A DNA stretch of 64,000 bases from Coprobacter secundus (GCA_000803105.1 JTDA01000012.1:1-64000), one strand, 5' to 3'. Counted from the stretch's first letter, positions 36,832 to 46,137 are shown. Notes: generated from the sequence alone by a model not told the origin. Numbers and translations: made by a program.

Positions 36832-38130
36832 TTAATTTTTAGATCTGATAATATTTATGTGGCCTTTCAGATTATGTGATTTACCATCAGCACCCTTAGC
36901 TTCTATCACATAAAAATAGACGCCCGGATCAACCCATTTTCCTTTATACTTCCCATCCCATCCAATTGCCGGGTCCTCAAAATGAAACATCTGTACCCCC
37001 CAACGGTTAAATATCCAACACTTAAAGCTAACGATAGATTTATAAGCAACTTTCCATTCGTCATTAACCCCAGGCGTCGTTCCTGGAGAAAAAATATTAG
37101 GAGCTTCAAGCCTCGACTCCCCAACTGTAATAGTATATACTTCAGTCGAATCTTGACAAGTTCCAGTACTCACCATCAACCGTACATAAGTCGTTCCTTC
37201 TTGATTGAAAGTATATTGAAAATCATCTGCATTATAATAATGTGCGTCAATAACATTGAAATCTTTATCTTTCGAAAACTGCCAATCACTATGTGTAACC
37301 ACGTCATTATAATATGCCTTAAACGTCATGTCTACCGGAGCCGACCCTCCAAATGACCCATCTGAGGGTTGCTCTCTATCCCATTCGTTCTTATAATCGC
37401 GAGTATGCTGCTCAACAATAGCTCCACAAATAGGAGTCACTGATATATATTCCTCTGACCTTACCGAGGGCTCCATTCCCCATTCCTTCAGATATTTATC
37501 CGTCAACATAAACTCTGTATCACAAGTTGGAGCTTGTACGGAAAGACGATTACTATCTGTCGCCTTTTCTTCTATCTGAACCTTTTTAAAATCAGCATTA
37601 TCTTTATCCCATTCCAACGTATAATATGTTATGTAAAACTCTTCTGGAAGAAACATCTGTTCCCCTGCAATAGTATAATACGGTAATTTCTCGACAGTGC
37701 CATTCAATATTAATCGAACAGAATTACACTCATCATATTCATCTCTTTCTACGGTCATGCCAATTCCTGCCAAAGAATAATTTAAATAATTGATTATCCA
37801 AATAGCTCCTGTTTTATTTCCCTGCTGGTAAACGTAACCGCAATCACCTTCGACTCCAGACAAATAAGCTGATGTAGCACCCGAAATAATAGATTTATTA
37901 CCATTCTTGTCTATTCGATACCAAATAATAGAAGATCCATCATCTTGGAGATAACGGATATCGACTTTGCTGTCATTTGCCTGATAAACAACATAAACTG
38001 CATCTAATCCTGTTGCAGCTGTAACCCCTTGTCTAATACCCGATAAACCTCCACAAGCCACCTCTACATTCTGGGAATAAATCAAAGCCGACACTAAGCA
38101 ATATAGGGTAATAAGCAATACTCGTTTCAT
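36832..38130 (-). CDS. T9SS type B sorting-domain (gliding-motility-type C-terminus) protein
   Basis: About 432 aa. The signal peptide MKRVLLITLYCLVSALIYSQ precedes beta-rich domains of unknown function. The last 90 residues are the gliding-motility-associated C-terminal domain: APNIFSPGTTPGVNDEWKV, then WIFNRWGVQMFHF and WDGKYKGKWVDPGVYFYVI. This directs export across the outer membrane by the type IX secretion system. The frame is open to 38214, but the 38130 start is supported by the signal peptide and by a promoter at 38151-38181. Confidence 0.88.
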   Translation of the reverse strand: MKRVLLITLYCLVSALIYSQNVEVACGGLSGIRQGVTAATGLDAVYVVYQANDSKVDIRYLQDDGSSIIWYRIDKNGNKSIISGATSAYLSGVEGDCGYVYQQGNKTGAIWIINYLNYSLAGIGMTVERDEYDECNSVRLILNGTVEKLPYYTIAGEQMFLPEEFYITYYTLEWDKDNADFKKVQIEEKATDSNRLSVQAPTCDTEFMLTDKYLKEWGMEPSVRSEEYISVTPICGAIVEQHTRDYKNEWDREQPSDGSFGGSAPVDMTFKAYYNDVVTHSDWQFSKDKDFNVIDAHYYNADDFQYTFNQEGTTYVRLMVSTGTCQDSTEVYTITVGESRLEAPNIFSPGTTPGVNDEWKVAYKSIVSFKCWIFNRWGVQMFHFEDPAIGWDGKYKGKWVDPGVYFYVIEAKGADGKSHNLKGHINIIRSKN

Positions 38131-38150
38131 TATTCTAAAATTGTAACTGT

Positions 38151-38181
38151 CAAAGGTAATGCATTTCAAAGAAAAAATAAA
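38151..38181 (-). promoter_or_regulatory. Promoter for the T9SS type B / transglycosylase / uvrA operon
   Basis: On the minus strand, TTTA (38181-38178), 19 bases, then TACCTTTG (38158-38151). The start point would lie about 15 bases before the ATG. Confidence 0.6.
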
Positions 38182-38248
38182 GACCAGGAATAGTAATAAG
38201 CAGGGAAAAATCACAAAAGAGATTAAAATTTCTTACTCAAAAGAATGA

Positions 38249-38280
38249 ATTGTCACCAAAAAGAATTTTTCTTACCTTTG
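38249..38280 (+). promoter_or_regulatory. Promoter for the LysM/PBP gene
   Basis: ATTG (38249-38252), 20 bases, then TACCTTTG (38273-38280). It is back to back with the opposing promoter at 38151-38181. Confidence 0.6.
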
Positions 38281-38327
38281 TCTTTTCAAGCTGAATGATA
38301 TACCCAGCTATTTTAAATGTAAATTTT

Positions 38328-40292
38328 ATGAAATCAATTCATATTTCTCATTTTTTCATTCTTATTCTCGGATTTGCGTATTTAAACGTAGCAAAGGCTC
38401 AAAATTACAACAATCCTCCAGAATTTTATAAATACACAGTAAACAGTGCTGAAGGTTTTTATTCAGTTTGTAAGAAATTCAACGTCACCAAAGAAGAGAT
38501 TATTAAATACAACCCAAGTGCTAAAGATGGGTTAAAAAGCGGGCAAGAATTATTAATACCCATAAAAGGTGTTAATTTCCCCAAAACAAATATTGCCGAA
38601 AGTGAGTTCAAGCACACCATCTCTTCCGGAGAAACATTGTATTCTATAGCCCGAATGTATAATGTTTCGCCCCAATCCATCATAGCATTAAACCCGGAGG
38701 CTAAAAATGGAATAAAAGCCGGTGCAGTTTTAATAATCCCTCAAAATTATGCCTATCAAAAAACAGAAAAAACATCTTCTGATAACAACCAATATGTATA
38801 TCATACTGTAATAGCCAAAGAAACATTATTTTCCTTAGCTCGCCGTTATCATACCAGCGTAGAATCCATATTAAAAGATAATCCGGGATTATCTCCGGAT
38901 AACTTTACTATAGGAAAAGTAATTCGTATCATGCCATGCGACGGAGAACCGGAAATTGCCAGTCATCAACCCCAAATGCAATATAAAGACTATACAGTAA
39001 AACGAAAAGAAACTTTATACAGCATCGCTCAAAAATTCGATATAAAGGTTAGTGACATAGTCAAAGCCAACCCTACAATTTCCAAATTAGAACAGGGTGA
39101 CAAATTAAAAATACCCGTATTTACCAATGTACCTACAAAAGAAGAATCTGTAATAGCCGAGGCTACTACCCTAAACCAAATATATTCGAAACTGAATCCT
39201 ATAACTCAGACTGGACAAATAAATGTAGCTATCATGCTCCCATTTATGCTGAACCATCCTGAAGACGTCAAAAATTCTCTATACACGGAATATTACCAAG
39301 GCTTTCTCTTAGCTGTTGATAGCGTGAGGAAACAAGGAGCCAATATCAATATTTATGCTTATGACACCAATAATTCTAAAAACAGAGTAAATCAAATCAT
39401 CAATTCTCCGGAATTTAAGAATATGGATTTAATTATTGGTCCTGTCAATGACTCCTACCTGAGTACAGTGGCTGATTTTGCAGAAAAAAACGACATAAAT
39501 ATTGTTAATGCTTTTTCTCTAAAAAATGAAGATGTCAATCAAAATTCTAAAATATTTCAAACTAATATTCCACATTCTTATCTGTATGCCGAAACTATAG
39601 CTGAATTTATCAAAAGATTCAAACATAAAAAAATAGTTTTTGTAAATAGTACCCCCGATAACGATGATAAAAAAGATTTTACAACAGAACTCAAAAAAGA
39701 GCTCGTTCACCAAAATATAGCATATTCTGAAATAGACATCTCTAACACAATGGATGTAACAATCGGAAATTTATTTCCGACTACAACGGCAACAGATATC
39801 GTAATTGTTCCTTCCAGTGGAAATCGTAGTATTGTGGGGCGCACCGTTGCACCATTAAGCAAATTGTCCGATTCTCGCCCAGACCTGAGTATTACTCTAT
39901 TTGGCTATCCTGAATGGCAAACTTATACAAAAGATTATTTAGACAGCTATTATAAATTAAATACTTATATTTTTACCCGATTTTATGCTGTCCCCACTGA
40001 TACAGATATGAAAAATTTCGATCGGAATTTCCATTATTGGTATAATAAAGATATGATTAACGCTAATCCAAAATACGGGCTATTAGGTTTCGACACCGGA
40101 ATATACTTTCTGACAGCATTGCACCGATATGGGAAAAATATCGACAGGGAAATCGAGAATATGACATCAAACAGTTTGCAAACAGACTTCAAGTTCAGAC
40201 GTATTAATAACTGGAGCGGATTCATAAATAAAAGTCTGTATTTTGTACATTTTACGCCTTACTATACAATCGAACGTATCGCAATTAAATAA
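38328..40292 (+). CDS. Four-LysM protein fused to a type 1 periplasmic-binding-protein domain
   Basis: About 654 aa. After the signal peptide there are four LysM repeats (about 25-275). Examples are ISSGETLYSIARMYNVSPQS and VKRKETLYSIAQKFDIKV. The C-terminal part (about 295-654) has a Leu/Ile/Val-binding-protein-like fold, with YYQGFLLAVDSVRKQG and LIIGPVNDSYLSTVADFAEK. It likely sits on peptidoglycan in the periplasm and may sense a ligand; no transporter genes are adjacent. The frame is open to 38295, but the signal-peptide start at 38328 is preferred. The barrel gene follows after 12 bases. Confidence 0.88.
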   Translation: MKSIHISHFFILILGFAYLNVAKAQNYNNPPEFYKYTVNSAEGFYSVCKKFNVTKEEIIKYNPSAKDGLKSGQELLIPIKGVNFPKTNIAESEFKHTISSGETLYSIARMYNVSPQSIIALNPEAKNGIKAGAVLIIPQNYAYQKTEKTSSDNNQYVYHTVIAKETLFSLARRYHTSVESILKDNPGLSPDNFTIGKVIRIMPCDGEPEIASHQPQMQYKDYTVKRKETLYSIAQKFDIKVSDIVKANPTISKLEQGDKLKIPVFTNVPTKEESVIAEATTLNQIYSKLNPITQTGQINVAIMLPFMLNHPEDVKNSLYTEYYQGFLLAVDSVRKQGANINIYAYDTNNSKNRVNQIINSPEFKNMDLIIGPVNDSYLSTVADFAEKNDINIVNAFSLKNEDVNQNSKIFQTNIPHSYLYAETIAEFIKRFKHKKIVFVNSTPDNDDKKDFTTELKKELVHQNIAYSEIDISNTMDVTIGNLFPTTTATDIVIVPSSGNRSIVGRTVAPLSKLSDSRPDLSITLFGYPEWQTYTKDYLDSYYKLNTYIFTRFYAVPTDTDMKNFDRNFHYWYNKDMINANPKYGLLGFDTGIYFLTALHRYGKNIDREIENMTSNSLQTDFKFRRINNWSGFINKSLYFVHFTPYYTIERIAIK

Positions 40293-40304
40293 ACAAAAAT
40301 TGAG

Positions 40305-40982
40305 ATGAAAAACAATATAATTGGATTATTTTTATTGTTATGCACATTAAATATACAATTAGTTTCTGCACAGAGACACTACAGACCTGAAATTTCGGTT
40401 GGTGTAAAATTTGGTACCAACTTGTCAAATACCACATTTCAGCCCAAAGTACAAGAAGGGCTTTTACTCGGTTATATGGGTGGATTATCCTTCAGATATA
40501 TCGAAGAAAAGCATTTCGGATTTATTGTCGAAGCTAATTTTTCACAACAAGGTTGGAAAGAAGATTTTGAAAACGAACCATATCAATTTTCAAGAAAGAT
40601 GAATTACATCCAAATTCCTTTTATGAGCCATATCTTTTTTGGAAATAAATTTTTTAGAGGATTTGTAAATTTAGGGCCGCAAGTAGGATTCTTTATATCT
40701 GATTCCTACAAAAGCAATTTCGATATAAATAATCCCCCAACATTTACTTCATCCAGTCGTGAAACCCAACAATATACCATGCCAATAGCCAATAAGGTCG
40801 ATTACGGCATTACTGCCGGTGCAGGCTTAGAATTTAGAATATTGAGAAGTAGTTTCCTTTTAGAAAGTAGATACTACTTTGGTTTGGGAGACTTTTTTAA
40901 AAACCGCAAAAAAGATTATTTTGCTACTTCCTCGAATAAGAATATACTTATCGCTCTCTCATACATGTTCAGAGTAAGATAG
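40305..40982 (+). CDS. PorT-like outer-membrane beta-barrel protein
   Basis: 225 aa. The signal peptide ends at VSAQ. It is followed by an eight-stranded OMP_b-brl_2 pattern with alternating hydrophobic strands and a terminal aromatic/Arg end (LSYMFRVR). The pattern FGTNLSNTTF and INIPFMSHIFF-like strand MNYIQIPFMSHIFF match the PorT family. PorT is a T9SS component in Porphyromonas; whether this is the true orthologue is not shown. It is probably co-transcribed with the LysM/PBP gene. It ends with a TAG stop. Confidence 0.8.
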   Translation: MKNNIIGLFLLLCTLNIQLVSAQRHYRPEISVGVKFGTNLSNTTFQPKVQEGLLLGYMGGLSFRYIEEKHFGFIVEANFSQQGWKEDFENEPYQFSRKMNYIQIPFMSHIFFGNKFFRGFVNLGPQVGFFISDSYKSNFDINNPPTFTSSSRETQQYTMPIANKVDYGITAGAGLEFRILRSSFLLESRYYFGLGDFFKNRKKDYFATSSNKNILIALSYMFRVR

Positions 40983-41075
40983 AAGGAGTATTAACAGAAA
41001 AAAAATTAATCTCTGTATTTTTATCATATATACAAATACTATATTATATCATAATCTCCGTATTACGGTGTCTTT

Positions 41076-41648
41076 TCATCGGATTTGCTTCATCTTTGCT
41101 CTTATTCTGCTTAAACTCACAGGTGTAATTCCCAAATAAGAAGCAAGACATTCCAACGGTATTCTTTGTAGCAAATCTGAATTATCTTTTAATAGAGCTA
41201 CATATCGCTCTGTCGCAGTTGAGAACAATAATGAAATAAGTCTTTCTTCTGTCTGCAAAAATTCTAACTCGGCAAATTTTCGCCCCCAATTAGCTATATG
41301 TATATCTTCCTTAAACAATTCATATAAATCATTACGTTCCAATACATACAAAACAGAGTTTTCCATTAACTCTACGGTCTCATATCCACATTGATTATTT
41401 ACATAACTTTTTAATGATACTATGGTATCACCCTCCCGGCCAATCCAAAAAGTCAACTCTTTTCCATCCACAAGAACATAAGCCCTTACAATTCCCTTTT
41501 TTATAAAAAATACGTTTCTTTCTATTTTACCTGCCTCTAATATTCGAAACCCTTTAGGATACACCTCAGTCGACAGACTCGCCACTAATTTATTTATAGA
41601 AGCTTCTGGCATTGAATATATCTTATTTATAATCCCATATATATCCAT
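41076..41648 (-). CDS. Crp/Fnr-family regulator
   Basis: 190 aa. The N-terminal cyclic-nucleotide-binding-type barrel (NVFFIKKGIVRAYVLVDGKE) is followed by a short helix-turn-helix (LECLASYLGITPVSLSRIR). It lacks the classical cAMP-contact arginine pattern, so the ligand is unknown. It is divergent from the SMR transporter gene with a 140-base shared region, so it may control that gene. Confidence 0.92.
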   Translation of the reverse strand: MDIYGIINKIYSMPEASINKLVASLSTEVYPKGFRILEAGKIERNVFFIKKGIVRAYVLVDGKELTFWIGREGDTIVSLKSYVNNQCGYETVELMENSVLYVLERNDLYELFKEDIHIANWGRKFAELEFLQTEERLISLLFSTATERYVALLKDNSDLLQRIPLECLASYLGITPVSLSRIRAKMKQIR

Positions 41649-41667
41649 ATCTCCAATTTATCCGCGA

Positions 41668-41675
41668 CAAAGATA
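41668..41675 (-). promoter_or_regulatory. -7 box for the Crp-family gene
   Basis: TATCTTTG on the minus strand, 20 bases before the ATG. Confidence 0.45.
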
Positions 41676-41748
41676 TCAAAGTAATTGCCACGCTGTTTCT
41701 TATATAATTATTTCTTATCAAATGTAAAGTAAATATACAAACTCCTCA

Positions 41749-41756
41749 ACTAACTT
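41749..41756 (+). promoter_or_regulatory. -7 box for the SMR transporter gene
   Basis: TAACTTTG, 33 bases before the ATG. The leader would be only about 25 bases. Confidence 0.45.
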
Positions 41757-41788
41757 TGTAACATCAAACATATAAAAAGAAACAGTAA

Positions 41789-42109
41789 ATGAATTGGATT
41801 ATATTGATTATAGCTGGATTATTAGAAGTTTGTTTTACTTTTTGTTTGGGTAAAACAAAAGAATCTGCAGGGACAGAATTTTATCTGTGGGGGATCGGAT
41901 TTATTACATCAGTTATATTAAGTATGTGTCTCTTAGCCAAAGCAACACAAACGCTACCATTAGGTACCGCTTATCCTGTATGGACCGGAATAGGTGCAGT
42001 AGGTACCGTACTGGTGGGGATTCTTCTTTTTCATGAACCTGTAACATTCGGACGCCTATTTTTTATCACAACATTAATTATTTCGATTATCGGTCTAAAA
42101 GTCATATAA
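41789..42109 (+). CDS. SMR-family exporter, Gdx/SugE-like
   Basis: 106 aa with four membrane helices. The coupling Glu13 lies in IIAGLLEVCFTFCLG. The segment LPLGTAYPVWTGIGAVGTVL is the hallmark of the Gdx (SugE) branch, which exports guanidinium. The end ISIIGLKVI also fits. Helix 1 after Glu13 is unusual in its Cys and Phe content compared with E. coli SugE. A role in quaternary ammonium export cannot be excluded. Confidence 0.88.
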   Translation: MNWIILIIAGLLEVCFTFCLGKTKESAGTEFYLWGIGFITSVILSMCLLAKATQTLPLGTAYPVWTGIGAVGTVLVGILLFHEPVTFGRLFFITTLIISIIGLKVI

Positions 42110-42110
42110 T

Positions 42111-42146
42111 AAAAAGACCCCTCTACCAAATTAGAAGGGTCTTTTT
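42111..42146. terminator. Bidirectional terminator after the SMR gene
   Basis: aaaaagaccc (42111-42120) pairs perfectly with gggtcttttt (42137-42146). It is followed by T-rich sequence on the plus strand and preceded by A-rich sequence for the convergent gene. Confidence 0.85.
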
Positions 42147-42164
42147 ATTGCATCAAAAAATCAT

Positions 42165-44102
42165 CTACTTAATTAATATGCGGGTTACATAGGCTCCCAC
42201 CTTAACTACATACACCGCATCTTCAACAAGTTCTAAAGGAATTACATCTCTATCCCCATCATATTTCACCACTAATAAACCTTGCATATTATAAATACTT
42301 ACAGGTAATTTTCCCGTATTACCTTTAATATAAAGATTCCTTTCGGTAGTATATATGCATATCCCCTGATTCATATTCAATTTTTCAACACTTGTATTTT
42401 CGACAATTGTCAAAATACCATTCACATAATTGACATTATATTTAGAAGACTCCCCAGGAACCATTATAATATTGAATATATCTCCCACTTTTACTGAAGA
42501 AGGAAGCTCATTTTCCAGTATCGCTGTTGGTAATACTGTAAATGCTTTTTCTTTGTCATCATTATTGACCAATCCGTCATACTCCAGCTCGAATATTTCA
42601 GGAGCATCACTACCAATTATAAGATTTACATCTTTCGCTTTAACCGTTAAAGGAGCCTTCGCAATTTTCACTTTTATTTCTTTCTCTATTCCTGAAAAAT
42701 CTTCTTTGGGAGAAATATAAGCAAAAATAGAAGTCTCTCCGGCTTGTTTAAACGTCACTTTCCCGGAACTTGCAGAAGCAATGTCATAATCATTATTCTT
42801 ATAAGATACTTTTGTTCCTTCATCAATAGCAATGGTCAATGTTACAGGTTCTTTACCATAAACTACATCCAATTCCGTCTCTGCAATTTCCAATTTCGGA
42901 GCTGTTTTTACAATCACTTTGCCATCATCCGGAATACAATTTTTCACCACATAATTCTCATACTCCATCTCTGGGATAGAAAGAGAAACCGTACCCTCTG
43001 TTCCTATAGGGTCATCTTTAGTAATACTCCAATTTGCAATAGGCAAGTTTTCACCAAACACCGAAGTTACATTATCTCCATACTGGAATCCCATAAATGA
43101 AACACGTAACGGACATTTATCAAGCCCTACCGGAGCAATTATTTCTTTATAATTATATTTTGTATTAAGACTTTTACCCGCATATTCTACATAAACAGAC
43201 AATGTTGTTTTTGTTATTATAAGAGTCTGATTTGGTACATAACTAATATCATAATTAGTTGCTTCTGCTCCTGAAAGAGACACTGAACGGATAGCTCCGA
43301 CAACTTCTGGCTCTTCCGAAGCCTTACTGGTAACTTTCACCGGTGCAGACAACACAGTTTCATCCTCTCCATTTTTAAATCCTTCGTAAACTATAGTATA
43401 TCCACAATTTCCACTTTTAAGGTATGTATCGCTTACCGAAATTCCTCGTTCGCACCATGCATCTTTTACCGAAACTAACAATTTTGCCTTATTTACCGTC
43501 ACAACCAAGGGCTTGGATTTGGCTGATGAATATGATGAGGTACCTCTTTGGGAAGCAGTTATTTTAGCTGTCCCTACCCCGACTGCTACCAAAGAACCAC
43601 TCTGCTCATCATATTTGATTACAGATTCGTTATCTGAGGAATATACAAACGGAGCCGGACTATTAGATATAAATCCAAGATTGTCGATATTATCACCATA
43701 AGTAAAACTTGGTTCCTCTGTTGGATTAGTTATTGTTGCCTCTTCTCCTCTAAATGTGAACGTATAAGTCAATTGCTTTTTCCCTGCTGTCTCGTTACAT
43801 GTCACAATTACAGTCTTAACAATAGCTTCAGAATCTCCTGTCTCCTCTACCTTGACTGTAGCTGTCGCTCCATAAGGACAAGCATTTAAATCCTTATCCT
43901 TATCAGCATAAGGAAGATAATATTCAAAAACATCCTCATCAAAATTTTCCAACATTTCTCCACCTAAAGTTACTGATTTTAATTTCGTATTATAAATAAA
44001 CTTTACATCATCTGCCCAAAGAGCATTTCCCGAACCAATATTACTACGAGTCCAATAATTGCAGGCAGAAATGATAATATTCGCCTTTTCCGGAGTTTGC
44101 AT
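42165..44102 (-). CDS. C-terminal part of the split surface protein: MBG repeats and T9SS type A tail
   Basis: 645 aa from the first Met after the TAG. Beta-rich Ig/MBG-type modules repeat at roughly 80-residue intervals (AKLLVSVKDAWCERGISV, then TTLSVYVEYAGKSLNTKYNY, then APLTVKAKDVNLIIGSDAPE). The last 75 residues are a T9SS type A sorting domain (PVSIYNMQGLLVVKYDG, ending VVKVGAYVTRILIK). Without its signal peptide this piece would not be exported if made alone. Confidence 0.6.
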   Translation of the reverse strand: MQTPEKANIIISACNYWTRSNIGSGNALWADDVKFIYNTKLKSVTLGGEMLENFDEDVFEYYLPYADKDKDLNACPYGATATVKVEETGDSEAIVKTVIVTCNETAGKKQLTYTFTFRGEEATITNPTEEPSFTYGDNIDNLGFISNSPAPFVYSSDNESVIKYDEQSGSLVAVGVGTAKITASQRGTSSYSSAKSKPLVVTVNKAKLLVSVKDAWCERGISVSDTYLKSGNCGYTIVYEGFKNGEDETVLSAPVKVTSKASEEPEVVGAIRSVSLSGAEATNYDISYVPNQTLIITKTTLSVYVEYAGKSLNTKYNYKEIIAPVGLDKCPLRVSFMGFQYGDNVTSVFGENLPIANWSITKDDPIGTEGTVSLSIPEMEYENYVVKNCIPDDGKVIVKTAPKLEIAETELDVVYGKEPVTLTIAIDEGTKVSYKNNDYDIASASSGKVTFKQAGETSIFAYISPKEDFSGIEKEIKVKIAKAPLTVKAKDVNLIIGSDAPEIFELEYDGLVNNDDKEKAFTVLPTAILENELPSSVKVGDIFNIIMVPGESSKYNVNYVNGILTIVENTSVEKLNMNQGICIYTTERNLYIKGNTGKLPVSIYNMQGLLVVKYDGDRDVIPLELVEDAVYVVKVGAYVTRILIK

Positions 44103-44141
44103 ATTTCCATTCTCATATTCGACCGGAACTGAAATACGACT

Positions 44142-44816
44142 CTAATCCTTCAATTCTCCAGTAACGACATACTCAGCTTTACCAATAAGTTGAGCATTCC
44201 CACTATCAGGAGATTTTTTACCGAGAATACATATATCCTGATCTTTCACCTCTGTTGTTTCTTTCGAAGAAAACCCTCCTGTCGGATTTACCGGAACCGT
44301 CGATACACATGTTCCCTTCCATAAATAAGCCAAAATAAGAGCATCTTCCGGTTTCGAACTTTCTGCCAACGTCCTTTTATAAAATCCCACCAAAGAATCT
44401 GGACGTTCTGTAAATTCAATACCCCCAACTGTTCCTCCATCACATTGGTCAAGAGATGCTACAGCAAAAACCCAAGGAATACCTAAAGTTATATATCCAG
44501 GTGCAGGAGAAGTAATACCCACTGCACCTACCGATTTATTTTCCATCTTTACAGAAAAACCATCACTTTTTCCAAAACAATCATCATCCGGAGTAACAAG
44601 CGTCTCCTGAACAGATATAAGAACTTTCTGATGTACATTCGATGCTTCCCATCCTTGTGGCTGAATGCCAGGACGCAAATACATGCCTGGCAATGCACCA
44701 TTACCTTTTGTATCTTTCACCCAAGGAGCATCAAAGTCACCTTTTATAGTCTGAGCATAAGTGACACTCATTACTCCCAACAACACTGCAATAATAAAAG
44801 TAAATTTTTTATTCAT
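44142..44816 (-). CDS. N-terminal part of the split surface protein: signal peptide and PCMD domain
   Basis: 224 aa ending at the TAG. The signal peptide (about 1-21, ending VTYAQ) is followed by a PCMD domain with DSLVGFYKRTLAESSKPEDA and LILAYLWKGTCVS. Made alone it would be exported to the periplasm but lack the sorting domain. A TTG or weak promoter could not be identified upstream. Confidence 0.65.
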   Translation of the reverse strand: MNKKFTFIIAVLLGVMSVTYAQTIKGDFDAPWVKDTKGNGALPGMYLRPGIQPQGWEASNVHQKVLISVQETLVTPDDDCFGKSDGFSVKMENKSVGAVGITSPAPGYITLGIPWVFAVASLDQCDGGTVGGIEFTERPDSLVGFYKRTLAESSKPEDALILAYLWKGTCVSTVPVNPTGGFSSKETTEVKDQDICILGKKSPDSGNAQLIGKAEYVVTGELKD

Positions 44817-45168
44817 AAGTAAGTTTATTATATAATATAAAAATAATTACAAAGGAAGACTAATAATCTACCACCTACAAGGTCAATCTTTACGTTTTTA
44901 TGTTCTATCTTTAAGAAATAATTCCATTTTCATTCTAAATAGAACATATTTTTATTCTATTTTTCTACCAAATCAGCCAACCCTCATTTTAAATACAGAA
45001 TTCCACATCTCTGTCTACATATCCACATTTACCTGCATCCTATTTCGTAAAGTTTTTTCGCTCAATAGAGTAATACAGCAATAACATTGGCTGTGTATAT
45101 ATTACAGACATTTGTAACTTATTTACTGATTATCAATAAGACAATATATATAATATAATTTTATTCTC
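44817..45168. other. Intergenic region between divergent genes
   Basis: About 350 AT-rich bases between the surface-protein gene and the first AraC gene. I saw no open frame or RNA. Near 44909-44961 there are related direct segments (gttctatctttaagaa, ttctaaatagaacat, ttctatttttc). They contain a short imperfect palindrome around ttctaaatagaa that might be an operator. Confidence 0.35.
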
Positions 45169-45176
45169 TACATTTG
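45169..45176 (+). promoter_or_regulatory. -7 box for the first AraC gene
   Basis: TACATTTG, 24 bases before the ATG at 45201. It overlaps an upstream TTG of the same frame, which rules out that start. Confidence 0.5.
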
Positions 45177-45200
45177 TACCACACCAAAAATTTGAACTAT

Positions 45201-46100
45201 ATGAGCGAAGTAATCAAATTGGATACTGTAGACCAATACAACAAACTGTTTCACCTCGAAACATTACATCCATTAGTCAGTGTCGTCGATTTGTCAGAAG
45301 CGTCACAATTTCCGACACATTTTACTTTAAACTATGGTGTTTATGCCATTTTTCTAAAAAATACAAAGTGTGGAGACATTCGTTACGGAAGGCAAATATA
45401 TGACTACCAAGAAGGCACAGTTACCAGTTTCGCTCCCGGACAGGTCGTAAAGACAGAAATGGCCGAAGGAACGCAACCCAGTGCCCACGGCTTACTATTT
45501 CATCCCGATTTGATTAAAGGTACATCTTTAGGACAAGAAATAAAACATTACTCATTTTTCTCATATGCCTCAACCGAAGCATTACATTTATCAGAAGAAG
45601 AAAAAGAAATATTCTTAGATTGCCTAAAAAAAATAAAAATGGAACTTTATCATCCAATTGACAAACATAGTAAACGGCTTATTTCTAGAAATATAGAACT
45701 TCTACTAGACTATTGCATGCGTTTCTATGAACGGCAATTTATTACACGTTCAGAAAAAAACAAAGATGTATTAGTAAAATTCGAAGCTTTACTTGACGAC
45801 TATTTTCAAAGTAATGCACCTCAAACAGACGGCCTTCCTTCTGTAAAATATTTTGCAGACAGAGTATTTCTATCTCCCAATTATTTTGGAGACCTAATAA
45901 AAAAAGAAACGGGAAAAACCGCACAAGAATATATACAAAACAAGATTATTGATTTGGCAAAAGAAATGATAATTGGAACAGAAAAAAACATCAGCCAGAT
46001 AGCTTTTGATTTAGGCTTTCAATATTCACAACACTTCAATCGCATATTTAAAAAGAATGTAGGCTACACGCCCAATGAATATAGAAAATTGCAGATGTAA
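45201..46100 (+). CDS. AraC-family regulator, first of a tandem pair
   Basis: 299 aa. The N-terminal half is a cupin-like sensor (TLNYGVYAIFLKNTKCGD, then GTVTSFAPGQVVKTE). The C-terminal AraC double helix-turn-helix includes ISQIAFDLGFQYSQHFNRIF and GYTPNEYRKL. It is closely paralogous to the next gene. The regulated target may be the divergent surface-protein gene or genes elsewhere. The start was chosen by the promoter position. Confidence 0.93.
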   Translation: MSEVIKLDTVDQYNKLFHLETLHPLVSVVDLSEASQFPTHFTLNYGVYAIFLKNTKCGDIRYGRQIYDYQEGTVTSFAPGQVVKTEMAEGTQPSAHGLLFHPDLIKGTSLGQEIKHYSFFSYASTEALHLSEEEKEIFLDCLKKIKMELYHPIDKHSKRLISRNIELLLDYCMRFYERQFITRSEKNKDVLVKFEALLDDYFQSNAPQTDGLPSVKYFADRVFLSPNYFGDLIKKETGKTAQEYIQNKIIDLAKEMIIGTEKNISQIAFDLGFQYSQHFNRIFKKNVGYTPNEYRKLQM

Positions 46101-46137
46101 CAAGACTTTTTTGTGTAAAGACTACACATAACGTAAA

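Larger units (their letters stand above)
42165..44816 (-). pseudogene. PCMD/MBG surface protein with T9SS type A tail, interrupted by one in-frame TAG
   Basis: One continuous frame of 884 codons, broken only by TAG at 44144-44142 (codon 225). Upstream of it is a signal peptide and most of a PCMD (putative carbohydrate metabolism) domain. Downstream, the same frame carries on with the end of that domain (SRISVPVEYENGN, then NIIISACNYWTRSNIGSG). The stop falls where PCMD domains often have Trp, so a TGG-to-TAG change is the simplest explanation. The rest is intact, so the event is recent, a sequencing error, or a read-through case. The two halves are also listed as separate entries. Confidence 0.75.

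Noticed and set aside
41757..41788. Guanidine riboswitch before the SMR gene
   Set aside because: The leader is too short and no conserved hairpin pair was seen.
44142..44144. Genetic code change with TAG read as Trp
   Set aside because: Intact genes here stop with TAG (DUF3276 gene at 32914-32916, PorT-like gene at 40980-40982), and both candidate TAGs lie in genes that look damaged or split.
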